This document shows positions 56,450 through 64,000 of a stretch of DNA of 64,000 nt, piece by piece. Source of the DNA: Tundrisphaera lichenicola (GTDB lineage Bacteria > Planctomycetota > Planctomycetia > Isosphaerales > Isosphaeraceae); NCBI RefSeq assembly GCF_051175385.1, contig NZ_CP195106.1:7316001-7380000 (forward strand), read 5' to 3'. The stretch's first letter is position 1, and the number at the start of each line of letters is the position of its first letter. Made by a program: the position numbers and the translations under genes. The notes under the pieces are model-generated. The model did no database searches, was not told the origin of the DNA, and worked only from the letters and a program-made list of their open reading frames with translations.

Positions 56450-56881
56450 TCAGCTCGAGCTGATCGAAATCCGCCTTGGTTTGGCTTCGATGCTCTTGGG
56501 CAGCTCGACCCGGAGCACGCCGTCCTTGAGGGTGGCCTTCACGGCCTCGGCGTTGACCGCCTCCGGTAGGCTGACCGCTCGCTCGAATCGGCCATAGGCA
56601 CGGCCATTATAGAGGTATCGCCGCCCCTCCTCGGCCTTGCGCTCACCCTTGATGATCAGGGTATCCCTGTGGACGGTGATCTCGACATCCGACTCGGCCA
56701 TGCCGGGCATCTCGGCCTCGACCCAAATGTGGTCGTCGTCGGCCCACATGGCGATCGGCGCGGCCGTCCAGGCCCGATTCACCAGGTCATCCTCGCCGAA
56801 GACGCGGTTGAACAGGACATCCATGCGGTTGGCGGGGAAGGCGGCGACGGGAGTTTGGCTGTTGCGAGTGATGGGGAGCAT
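56450..56881 (-). CDS. Small heat-shock protein Hsp20
   Basis: 143 residues. The alpha-crystallin domain (about 45-138) shows WVEAEMPGMAESDVEITVHRDTLIIKGERKAEE..YGRFERAVSLPEAVNAEAVKATLKDGVLRVELPK. The C-terminal IS-I-S region stands in for the IXI tail. It acts as an ATP-independent holdase. The ATG at 56881 follows GGAGG by six bases. AT-rich DNA about 170 bp upstream (57040-57065) is a likely promoter area. Confidence 0.93.
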   Translation of the reverse strand: MLPITRNSQTPVAAFPANRMDVLFNRVFGEDDLVNRAWTAAPIAMWADDDHIWVEAEMPGMAESDVEITVHRDTLIIKGERKAEEGRRYLYNGRAYGRFERAVSLPEAVNAEAVKATLKDGVLRVELPKSIEAKPRRISISSS

Positions 56882-57177
56882 TGGGAACCTCCGATTCAAT
56901 GGTCCACGGGCAACGGTTGAATGGGAAATCGCCAATCATGCGAGAGCGGCCTGGCCGGAGGCCCGTAGAACACCGACCCGTCGGCCACTTCCGGGAAACA
57001 GAAAGGCAAGCCGCGCGCCAATCATCGGCCGTTTGATCTAAATCCTATTTTTATAGTATCTTAGGTTGAATTGCCGAGAAAAATCAGGCCGGTTGCTGAC
57101 TGCCAAGTTGGCGGGTGTGTCACCGTATCATGCTCCGCCAAATTGACAGGAAGGGATGGGGCCCTCAGGTCCGAACA

Positions 57178-57381
57178 TCAGAAATCCGGCAACATCTCCT
57201 CCGCCTTCGCGGCCCGGATCAGGTCGGTGATCGCCCGGCCATCCTTGGTGAGTGCCAGGCCCGCTCCCTGACATCCCGGGCAGAGCCGGGTCCGCGGCCG
57301 GTGAGATTGGTCGGGCATACGCCCATGCCCCTCGCAGGACGGGCAGGGAACGTACAGGGCAATCCGTTTCATTTCTGACAT
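57178..57381 (-). CDS. Small DnaJ-type zinc-ribbon protein
   Basis: 67 residues with two CxxCxGxG-like motifs, CPSCEGHG and CPGCQGAG, the zinc-binding repeats of DnaJ, here without a J domain. The tail is helical (DGRAITDLIRAAKAEEM). It may be a stand-alone zinc-binding accessory protein. ATG 57381 or 57372. Confidence 0.65.
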   Translation of the reverse strand: MSEMKRIALYVPCPSCEGHGRMPDQSHRPRTRLCPGCQGAGLALTKDGRAITDLIRAAKAEEMLPDF

Positions 57382-57540
57382 CGCCTCGCTCCGCCGGGCG
57401 GATGGTGGACAAAACCATCGTATCGTGGCGAGAGGGTTGCGCCAAGGCGGTTTGGTCCTGGCCACCGGTCGCGGAACGGGTAGAATCGCGGCCGGATTGA
57501 GATAGCGTTGACCATTCCCATGACTAGTGCGGAGGCGATC

Positions 57541-57930
57541 ATGACTGCGATTCTCTCACTGACGTTGGCCCTCGGGCTCTGCGGCCTGGCGGCGGACGAC
57601 AAGGCGGCCGATCCGGTCGGGACGTGGAACTGCGAGTACGAGATCGGCGGGGAGCAGCGGACCTCCACCCTGGAGATCAAGAAGGACGGGGACAAGTTCA
57701 CCGGGACCATGAGCTGGGCGAACCAGAAGGACGAGAAGCTCAAGGACCTGAAATTCAAGGACGGGAAGATGACCTTCTCCGCCGTGAGGAAGATCATGGA
57801 TCGCGAGATCCCGATCGACTACACCCTGACCGTCGAGGGGGACAAGCTCAAGGGGAAAGGCGAGGTGGAGGTCGGGGACCGAACGCAGGAGTTCGAGATC
57901 GAGGGCAAGCGAGAGAAGAAGGACAAGTAA
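57541..57930 (+). CDS. Secreted lipocalin-like protein
   Basis: 129 residues. A signal peptide (TAILSLTLALGLCGLAAD) precedes a beta-rich body (GTWNCEYEIGGEQRTSTLEIKKDGDKFTGTMSWANQ..YTLTVEGDKLKGKGEVEV), a pattern seen in small secreted planctomycete proteins. The ATG follows GGAGG by seven bases. Function unknown. Confidence 0.7.
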   Translation: MTAILSLTLALGLCGLAADDKAADPVGTWNCEYEIGGEQRTSTLEIKKDGDKFTGTMSWANQKDEKLKDLKFKDGKMTFSAVRKIMDREIPIDYTLTVEGDKLKGKGEVEVGDRTQEFEIEGKREKKDK

Positions 57931-58030
57931 CCGCGATGCGGGGCGCGTCGGGTCGATCCAACCGACGCGTCCGCCGGATACTCGTATCGGAGCCTACCCC
58001 GTGACGGGAGAGTTGCGATGCGGTGCCAGG

Positions 58031-58480
58031 TCACGCACTCCCGCCGAAAAACATCCGCGCCCGCCTCGCGAGATCGCCGAGGAACTCCGCCAAAACTTCC
58101 ACCCGAACCTGGGCGATCCAGTGTGGATCGTACTGGTCTGAAGCTAGCCGCACCTCGAAACTTGCCAGAGGGGCCGGATGGTCGCTTTCGTAGGTGCAGG
58201 CGATGGAAAGGTCTTCGTCCAGGCTGGCCACCCGCTTCTCGCCGTCCCAGCCCCCGCGATTGGTGGCGAGGCTCTCGAAGTAGGCGACGAAAGCTGCGCG
58301 ATCAATTCCCCAGGTCTGGCTAGAAGCCGAAATGCCCCTGTTCATCAATGAGGCGAGATAATTACGCTCCCCGTCCTCATCGTCATAGAGAGCCCTCAAC
58401 GCGAAATACGCCGGCCGATTCTCCCCGCTCATCGCGAACTGGGCGATCTGGTCGCAATCCTTGGGTAGCGGAACTGGCAT
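58031..58480 (-). CDS. Hypothetical protein, DUF6228-like
   Basis: 149 residues, cytoplasmic. FVAYFESLATNRGGWDGEKRVASLDEDLSIACTYESD resembles the DUF6228 family by eye (the W-G..W-S pattern), without certainty. Ribosome site GGAGAG five bases before ATG 58480. Confidence 0.55.
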   Translation of the reverse strand: MPVPLPKDCDQIAQFAMSGENRPAYFALRALYDDEDGERNYLASLMNRGISASSQTWGIDRAAFVAYFESLATNRGGWDGEKRVASLDEDLSIACTYESDHPAPLASFEVRLASDQYDPHWIAQVRVEVLAEFLGDLARRARMFFGGSA

Positions 58481-58619
58481 GAGGCTCTCCTGCCGCCCCG
58501 AGGTGAGCAGCCCAACTCGTTGTGCTGCCGCCCGGGCCCAGGATACCGCGTCCGGCACGCTCTCAACCAGAACCTCATTCGGATGCAGCCGAGAAACATC
58601 CAGAATTGGGAGGCGGGCA

Positions 58620-59537
58620 ATGAAGGCAGTCGTTGTGACGGATCAGGTCGCGGGAATGGCAGGGCTGAAGCTGGTGGAGCGGCCCGAGCCCCGGGCAGCG
58701 ATAAACGATGTCGTCGTTCAGGTTCATGCCTCTGGATTCACCCGGGATGAGCTGACGTGGGCCCCGACCTGGACCGATCGCCTCGGCCGTGATCGGACGC
58801 CGTCGATCCCCGGCCACGAGCTGGCCGGAGTGGTCACCGTCCTCGGCTATGGAACGACGGGCCTGTCGGTGGGACAAAGGGTGTTCGGACTTACCGACTG
58901 GTATCGCGACGGCACGCTGGCGGAGTATGTCGCCGTCGAGGCGCGCAACCTCGCGTCGTTGCCGTACGATGTGGACTTCACCGTAGGCGCGAGCCTGGTG
59001 ATGTCGGGCCTGACCGCGTGGCAGGGGCTGTTCGATCACGGCCGGCTGCAAGCGGGGCATCGCGTCCTGGTGCACGGCGCGGCCGGGGTGGTGGGTTCGA
59101 TGGCGACCCAGCTCGCACGCCAGGCCGGCGCTCACGTCATCGGAACGGGGCGGGCCGCCGGCCGCCAGGCGGCCCTCGACTTCGGCGCGCAGGAGTTCGT
59201 CGACCTCGAGAACGACACCCTGGAAGATGTCGGCGAGGTCGATCTGGTTTTCGACGTACTCGGCGGAAACATCGGAAGGAGGTCCGCCGGCCTGATTTGC
59301 ACGGGTGGAACGCTGGTGACGATCGCCGGGCCGCCCGAGGCTCGCCCCGCCGACGGACGGGCGATCGACTTCGTTGTCGAGGCCGATCGCTCCCAACTGG
59401 TCGAAATCGTCCGGAGGGTGCAGGACGGACGACTGCGAACGAACATCGGCAAGGCCTCGACCCTCGATGACGCTGTTGCCGCCCTTAACGCAACCGAGCG
59501 ACGCGCGGGGAAGACGATCATCCGCGTCCGTCCGTGA
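58620..59537 (+). CDS. Quinone oxidoreductase-like MDR protein
   Basis: 305 residues. Medium-chain dehydrogenase fold without the zinc-binding cysteines: GROES-like N-terminus (VVVQVHASGFTRDELTW; IPGHELAGVV) and the NAD(P)H motif VHGAAGVVGSMATQLARQAGAHVIGTG. The C-terminal part (LIFCTGGTLVTIAG-like region, LNATERRAGKTIIRV) is typical. It reduces a quinone or other carbonyl with NADPH. The ATG follows GGAGG. Confidence 0.9.
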   Translation: MKAVVVTDQVAGMAGLKLVERPEPRAAINDVVVQVHASGFTRDELTWAPTWTDRLGRDRTPSIPGHELAGVVTVLGYGTTGLSVGQRVFGLTDWYRDGTLAEYVAVEARNLASLPYDVDFTVGASLVMSGLTAWQGLFDHGRLQAGHRVLVHGAAGVVGSMATQLARQAGAHVIGTGRAAGRQAALDFGAQEFVDLENDTLEDVGEVDLVFDVLGGNIGRRSAGLICTGGTLVTIAGPPEARPADGRAIDFVVEADRSQLVEIVRRVQDGRLRTNIGKASTLDDAVAALNATERRAGKTIIRVRP

Positions 59538-59848
59538 GTGACACGCGCCAAGGACGGCCATCCGATCGTCAGGCCGGTCACTTTCGGCCCCCGACACCGC
59601 CCATTGTACCAGGCCGCGGGGTCGATGTTCGTACATCGGAACGATCGGGTTGAAGCCCAAAATCACCGACGGGGCCGCCAAGGTCAGGAGTGGTGCGGTT
59701 CGATCCTGCGCGATGCCTCGGTTGGGGAATCAAGGTGGTGCCCCGTGATCAGGGCCAGCCCGCGAGGCGGATCGAAAGGGCTACGGCATTCGCCGGCGAC
59801 GCTCGCCGGTCGCACGTAAGCGCAGCCCTTACGCACGTGTCATCGCCT
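59538..59848. other. Convergent intergenic region, no gene seen
   Basis: About 311 bp between the oxidoreductase and the peptidase, which face each other. No ORF with protein-like features; no clear terminator. Confidence 0.5.
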
Positions 59849-61708
59849 TTACGCCCAGCCGACCTTGCGGCCCTGATTCTGTTCCTTGAGCCAGTCGAGC
59901 AGCGGGGCGTAGTAGTTCATCATCGGGCGTGCGGTCAGGGATTCTCCGGTGGTCTCGCGGAGGACGGCGTCCCAGTCTCGGGTGGCTCCGAGGGAGAGGA
60001 TGCCCCGGAGGAACTTGCCGACCTCGGCGTTCCCGTAGTAGTTGCAGTCGCGGGGGTCCTGCTTGAGGATCACCCGGGCGATGTGGTCGTGGAGCTGGAA
60101 CTTGAGGACGGTGGCGATCGCGTAGTCGTAATACTGCGCGGGGTCGTCGTTGATGTGGGTCTTGGTGGCGGCGTCGCAGAGGGTCTCGGGGCGGGGCCCG
60201 GGGGGGGTCATCCCCTGGTAGCGGAGGGCGTGGCCCCACCAGGCGGCGTTCAGGTCGCCGTCGGGGATGGTCCCGGCGTAGAAGTCGCGTTCGAAGTGGG
60301 TCATGACCCCGGCGGAGAACGGCAGGAAGACGATGGACGACCCGTCGAGGGCCGATTCCAGGAGCCAGGTCACCGGGTCGGCCTTGGCGGCGGCGTCGGA
60401 GAGCAGGCCGACCGACTTGAGGTAGGGGCGCTGGCCGGCGGCCAGGCTCATCAGCTCGCCGATCGCCTCGTGGTAGGCGCGGTTGGCCCCCTCGCGGAGG
60501 AGGACCGGGACTTCCGGCGTGGTGTAGCTGATGTAGTAGTAGATATGCCCGAGTTCGTGGTGCGCCGTGGTGAACCATCGCATGTCGGGCTCGATGCTCA
60601 TCAGGCTCCGGACGTCGTCGCGGAGGTCGATGTGCCAGGCCGAGGCGTGCGAGTTCTTCTTCCGGCCGGACTTGGGGTCGGCGGGGTAGAGGTCGGACCG
60701 TTCGTAGAACGACTTCGGGAGCCCGGGGAAGCCGATCGAGACGTAGAACTTCTCGGCCTGCTCGGTGATGAATTCGGGGGATTTACCTTTGAAAGGGCCA
60801 TCGGCGTCGACCCCTTCGACCAGCCCCGGCCAGTTCTGGCCCCACCGGTTCGAGAGCCAGTGGGCGGGGATCGGGCCTTCGGGGACCGGGGCGTTGTAGC
60901 GTTTGGCCAGGGCGTGCTTGGCCCAGGTGTGGAGCTGCTCGTAGAGCGGCCGGACGGTCTCGACGATCCCGTCGCAGGTGGCGATCATCTGGTCGACGGT
61001 CTGGCCGTAGTCGGCGACCTGGAGGGCGAAGAACGAGTCGAACCCGACCGACCGGGCGACCTGGTTCCGGAGGTCGCGGAGCTTGAGGATCCCGTCGCGG
61101 AGCGGGGCGCCGATGGACTTGGAGGTCTCCCAGACCGCCCGGCGCTCGTCGAGGTCGCGCGACTCGATCAGGGCCCGGTCGATCGCGTTGGCCGAGGGAT
61201 GTTCGGCCGGCTTTCCGGGGCGTTCGAGCGTGTAGACGAACCCGTCCTGGGCGGCCGACTGCTGGGCCTCGGCCTCGGTCCGGGCCTTGACCACCTCGGG
61301 GATCGTCCCGGGGACCTCGGCCGCCCGGAGGCGGACCTTCTCCAGCTGACGGACCTGGCTTTCGTCCAGGTCGGCCTTGTTCGCCAGGAGATCGCGGACC
61401 GCATTGATCACCCGGGGCGACCCGACGAACTCGTTGAGCGCCTGGGCCTTCTCGATCTGGGCGGCGGTGTGGGCCTCGGAGACGTCGGTCGAGGCGGCCC
61501 AGGCGGCCTCGTTCGCGGCGGTATAGAGCGGGAGGAAACCCCGGACGTACCCGCCCAGGAACTCCTCGGCCCGGGCGATCGTCGGGCCATCGAAGGCCGA
61601 GGCCCGGAGCGAGGCCCCCAGCGCCATCGGCCCGGCCGAGGCGAGGGCCAGGGCCCTCCGGAGGAACGAGCGTCGGGCGTGAGTCGGGATCGAGGTCGGC
61701 TCGGGCAT
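59849..61708 (-). CDS. Tat-exported M2-type metallopeptidase (ACE-like)
   Basis: 619 residues. The twin-arginine leader ARRSFLRRALALASAG predicts folded export by Tat. The zinc motif is HHELGH (H384-E385-x-x-H388) and the glutamate ligand is expected in the NRAYHEAIGELMSLA helix. Overall pattern and length match peptidyl-dipeptidase A (angiotensin-converting enzyme family, M2). A YRAW-type tail is absent. It would trim dipeptides from peptides in the periplasm. The ATG at 61708 begins the leader; the open frame extends upstream without protein-like sequence. Confidence 0.9.
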   Translation of the reverse strand: MPEPTSIPTHARRSFLRRALALASAGPMALGASLRASAFDGPTIARAEEFLGGYVRGFLPLYTAANEAAWAASTDVSEAHTAAQIEKAQALNEFVGSPRVINAVRDLLANKADLDESQVRQLEKVRLRAAEVPGTIPEVVKARTEAEAQQSAAQDGFVYTLERPGKPAEHPSANAIDRALIESRDLDERRAVWETSKSIGAPLRDGILKLRDLRNQVARSVGFDSFFALQVADYGQTVDQMIATCDGIVETVRPLYEQLHTWAKHALAKRYNAPVPEGPIPAHWLSNRWGQNWPGLVEGVDADGPFKGKSPEFITEQAEKFYVSIGFPGLPKSFYERSDLYPADPKSGRKKNSHASAWHIDLRDDVRSLMSIEPDMRWFTTAHHELGHIYYYISYTTPEVPVLLREGANRAYHEAIGELMSLAAGQRPYLKSVGLLSDAAAKADPVTWLLESALDGSSIVFLPFSAGVMTHFERDFYAGTIPDGDLNAAWWGHALRYQGMTPPGPRPETLCDAATKTHINDDPAQYYDYAIATVLKFQLHDHIARVILKQDPRDCNYYGNAEVGKFLRGILSLGATRDWDAVLRETTGESLTARPMMNYYAPLLDWLKEQNQGRKVGWA

Positions 61709-62040
61709 CGGGGGCGACTCCGGGTCCAGGGGTGGGAGGGCGGTCCCACCCAGGATGACCGGTCCTCGACGGTCGTCAAGGGGCGAGCACGGGCGATGGG
61801 CCGAGGGCGCTCCTCGGGCCATCCGGATAAATTAAAATCCAGGGCGAAAAAAGCTCGACAAACGTCATGCCGACGATTAATGTCTCGCCGGATCAGTCCG
61901 AAGGAATCCGCCAGGTTGCGGATTCGACGTCCCGACCGTCGTCCCACCCCTCTCGGCGCGGTCCAGGCCCAGCGGCCCTCCCTCTGAACATCCCGAACAT
62001 TCACTCCCGCGCTTTCTATCAGGCATAAAGGCGGTCCTTC
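61709..62040. other. Intergenic region upstream of the peptidase and membrane protein
   Basis: About 330 bp, divergent. AT-rich pieces (GGATAAATTAAAATCC near 61828) could be promoters for either gene. No gene seen. Confidence 0.5.
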
Positions 62041-62535
62041 GTGGGAACGGTCGAGAATCCAGGGCCCAAGGCGGGCCCGCGATCGCGAATCGCGGTCCTG
62101 CTGGTGGTCTTCAACGTCATCCTGCTCGGTTCGCTCCTCTACAAGACCTTCGGGCGCGCCTTGACTCCCTCCGGCGGGGTCTCGGTCTCGCTCACCAACG
62201 GCCTGCTGACGCCGATGGTCGACCTGAGGCTCGAATATCCCGGCGGCAAGCTGGAACTCCCCCGGATCAACCCCGGCGAGCGGGTCGGGCACTCGATCGC
62301 GAACGTCAAGGGGTTCGACGCCATCCTGACCTTCAAGGATGAGGCGGGCCATGCCTTCCGGGAGACCATATCGGTGCAGCCTCTGGATGAATTCCTGATC
62401 CTCATCGAGGTGCTCCCCGTCCTGGAAGAGTCGACCCTCACGACGGCCGATGGCGCCGAGGTCGAGGTCATCAAGGCCTCGACATCGAAGGTCCGGGTCA
62501 TCACCGCCTACCAGGCGCCGGTCTCATACAACTAG
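62041..62535 (+). CDS. Single-pass membrane protein
   Basis: 164 residues. Short basic N-terminus, then a transmembrane helix (IAVLLVVFNVILLGSLLY), followed by a beta-rich extracytoplasmic domain (GGVSVSLTNGLLTPMVDLRLEYPGGKLELPRI). GTG start. No family recognised. It lies upstream of the lipoprotein and the third DUF1559 gene. Confidence 0.62.
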   Translation: MGTVENPGPKAGPRSRIAVLLVVFNVILLGSLLYKTFGRALTPSGGVSVSLTNGLLTPMVDLRLEYPGGKLELPRINPGERVGHSIANVKGFDAILTFKDEAGHAFRETISVQPLDEFLILIEVLPVLEESTLTTADGAEVEVIKASTSKVRVITAYQAPVSYN

Positions 62536-62676
62536 GTCGATCCGGATTCGTATCGACATCGCGGATCGATGGCAGGGGCCATTCCACGGCCAACATGAGG
62601 TCGTGGAGACGGCCGATTCCCCGGCATACCGGCCGGGTCTCGAAGCTCGGAACCACCCCAAGGGAGGCGAAACTCC

Positions 62677-62883
62677 ATGATCGGCAGGCGCGAAGTGCTT
62701 CGGAAACTGTGGGCGATGCCCCTCGGCGCGGTGGCCGCGGCGGGCGTGTTCGGGCTGGCCGGCTGTGGCCAGGATGAGGGTCTCCCCGCGCTCCCGATCA
62801 GCAAGAGCAAGGACGACTTTCAGAAGGACAACGAGAATCTCCCGGGCATCCCGGTCAAGGATTCCCGCAAGAGGAAGAAGTGA
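62677..62883 (+). CDS. Small lipoprotein next to the third DUF1559 gene
   Basis: 68 residues. Lipobox GLAGC near residue 30, mature part short and charged (SKSKDDFQKDNENLPGIPVKDSRKRKK). DUF1559 genes in planctomycetes often have such a small lipoprotein nearby; here it lies 141 bp before one. Confidence 0.75.
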   Translation: MIGRREVLRKLWAMPLGAVAAAGVFGLAGCGQDEGLPALPISKSKDDFQKDNENLPGIPVKDSRKRKK

Positions 62884-63023
62884 TCTCCGATTCCGAGTGG
62901 GATCCGGTCACTCCCGATCCGCGTCGACCGTCCGCTTATTCCCCGGTCGCCCCGTCGTCCTCGATCCGCCCATCATTCCTCGGCCCGAAGATCGAAGCCG
63001 AAGGTCCACCGAAGGAGTTCTTG

Positions 63024-64000
63024 ATGTCGAAGTCCGTCGCTCGTCGAGGTTTCACGCTGATCGAATTGCTGGTGGTGATCGCGATCATCGCCGTCCTCAT
63101 CTCGCTGCTGCTGCCGGCCGTGCAGGCGGCGCGCGAGGCCGCCCGCCGCGCCCAGTGCTCCAACAACCTGAAGCAGATCGGCCTGGGCCTGGCCAACTAT
63201 GAGAGCGCCACCGGGTCTTACCCGATCGGGGCCTTCCACGGCAACGGCGGCGGCGACCCGAGCTATAGCCCGTGCGCCGGGCGGCACGAGCACAGCATCC
63301 ACCTGTCGATCCTGCCGTTCATCGAGCAGTCCCAGATCTACAACGCACAGAACTTCAACGTCCATTACGATTTCGTGCAGAACAGGACGGTGGCGGGCGT
63401 CGCGGTCAACACGTACTTCTGCCCGAGCGATCCCGACGTGGCGGAAATCCGGCCGGAGCTGGGTTACACCATGAGGCACGTCAGCTACCGGGGCTCGACC
63501 GGCACGGCCTACTACGTCGGCCGCTTCGCCGAGCCTGGATGCGATCCGGCCTACTCGGCCCGCATTTCCAAGCACGATGGCATGTTCTCCTACAATACCA
63601 ATGCCAGCCTGGCCAGCATCACCGACGGCACCAGCAACACGATGGCCTTCGGGGAGCTGGCCTACGGATTGCTCGACCAGGGCGGCCGATGGGACTGGAT
63701 CTGGTGGACCTCGGGGAACAACGCCGATACCCTCGCCAACACCTTGCAGCCGCTGAACCCCCAGAAGAAGATCAATCAGGGGACCACGAATACCGGGCTG
63801 CTCGGGATCAACGTGGCGATCCTCTATCACAGCTTCTCCAGCCGGCACCCCGGCGGGATGAACGCCGCCTTCGCCGACGGCTCGGTCCGGTTCATCAAGG
63901 ACACGATCAACACGGCACCCTATGACGCCTCGTCCGGCCTGCCGATCGGGATCACGCAGGATTCCAACGGGGTCATCTCCTACCCGCCGGGCACGCCCTG
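63024..64000 (+). CDS. DUF1559 pseudopilin-like protein, C-terminus beyond window
   Basis: At least 325 residues, no stop before the window ends. Pseudopilin signal (RRGFTLIELLVVIAIIAVLISLLLPAVQ), then NNLKQIGLGLANYESATGSYPIG, FCPSD, and the C-terminal SRHPGGMNAAFADGSVRFIKDTIN signature. The sequence differs clearly from the two cassette copies. The ATG at 63024 follows GAAGGAG by seven bases. Confidence 0.93.
   Translation, partial: MSKSVARRGFTLIELLVVIAIIAVLISLLLPAVQAAREAARRAQCSNNLKQIGLGLANYESATGSYPIGAFHGNGGGDPSYSPCAGRHEHSIHLSILPFIEQSQIYNAQNFNVHYDFVQNRTVAGVAVNTYFCPSDPDVAEIRPELGYTMRHVSYRGSTGTAYYVGRFAEPGCDPAYSARISKHDGMFSYNTNASLASITDGTSNTMAFGELAYGLLDQGGRWDWIWWTSGNNADTLANTLQPLNPQKKINQGTTNTGLLGINVAILYHSFSSRHPGGMNAAFADGSVRFIKDTINTAPYDASSGLPIGITQDSNGVISYPPGTP

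Noticed and set aside
59690..61987. Long plus-strand frame opposite the M2 peptidase
   Set aside because: Antisense shadow; the minus strand has the HEXXH peptidase.

Overview
The window looks like chromosome from a planctomycete, most likely an Isosphaeraceae-type organism. The evidence is very high GC, three DUF1559 pseudopilin-like proteins, large Ser/Thr kinases fused to TPR or WD40 repeats, a YTV-type repeat protein, retropepsin-PDZ proteins, and many secreted or membrane proteins known only from this phylum. No rRNA, tRNA or CRISPR array was recognised. High GC makes many long antisense frames open, and these were discarded.

Layout. 0-3.3 kb: a partial nucleotidyltransferase and gyrA. 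3.6-6 kb: a secreted protein with 19 TPR units. 6.2-12.9 kb: a tandemly duplicated cassette (small Pro/Cys secreted protein, DUF1559 protein, optional lipoprotein, two-domain carboxymuconolactone-decarboxylase-like protein). 12.9-18.5 kb, minus strand: a short divergent DnaA, a membrane protein, a beta-propeller protein, a methyltransferase and two overlapping aspartyl protease-PDZ genes. 18.6-24.6 kb: palindromic repeats, an antitoxin-like ORF, a cold-shock/DUF1294 protein, an MFS transporter, a YTV-like protein and a glycosyltransferase carrying an in-frame repeat insertion. 24.7-29.2 kb: an accessory block with a hydrolase, an AbrB-Doc toxin-antitoxin pair, a lone gene bracketed by two 105-bp inverted-repeat elements, and a TlpA-like protein. 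29.6-38.6 kb: a kinase-TPR protein, a hybrid histidine kinase and a SWIM-SNF2 helicase. 39.2-43.9 kb: gyrB-dciA-dnaN with an upstream region carrying two DnaA boxes, a replication-origin candidate. 43.9-51.6 kb: small membrane and secreted proteins among dispersed repeats. 51.6-59.5 kb: a kinase-WD40 protein, a broken IS5 transposase, small proteins, Hsp20 and a quinone oxidoreductase. 59.8-64 kb: a Tat-exported M2-type peptidase, a lipoprotein and a third DUF1559 gene running off the end.

How it fits together. gyrA, gyrB, dnaN, dciA and a dnaA-like gene within 43 kb make this the probable replication-origin neighbourhood. recF is not beside dnaN; the helicase-loader gene dciA sits there instead. 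The rest is mainly envelope and signalling genes plus short mobile or palindromic repeats, several of which sit at gene ends or inside a gene. All calls come from reading the sequence; no database search was run.
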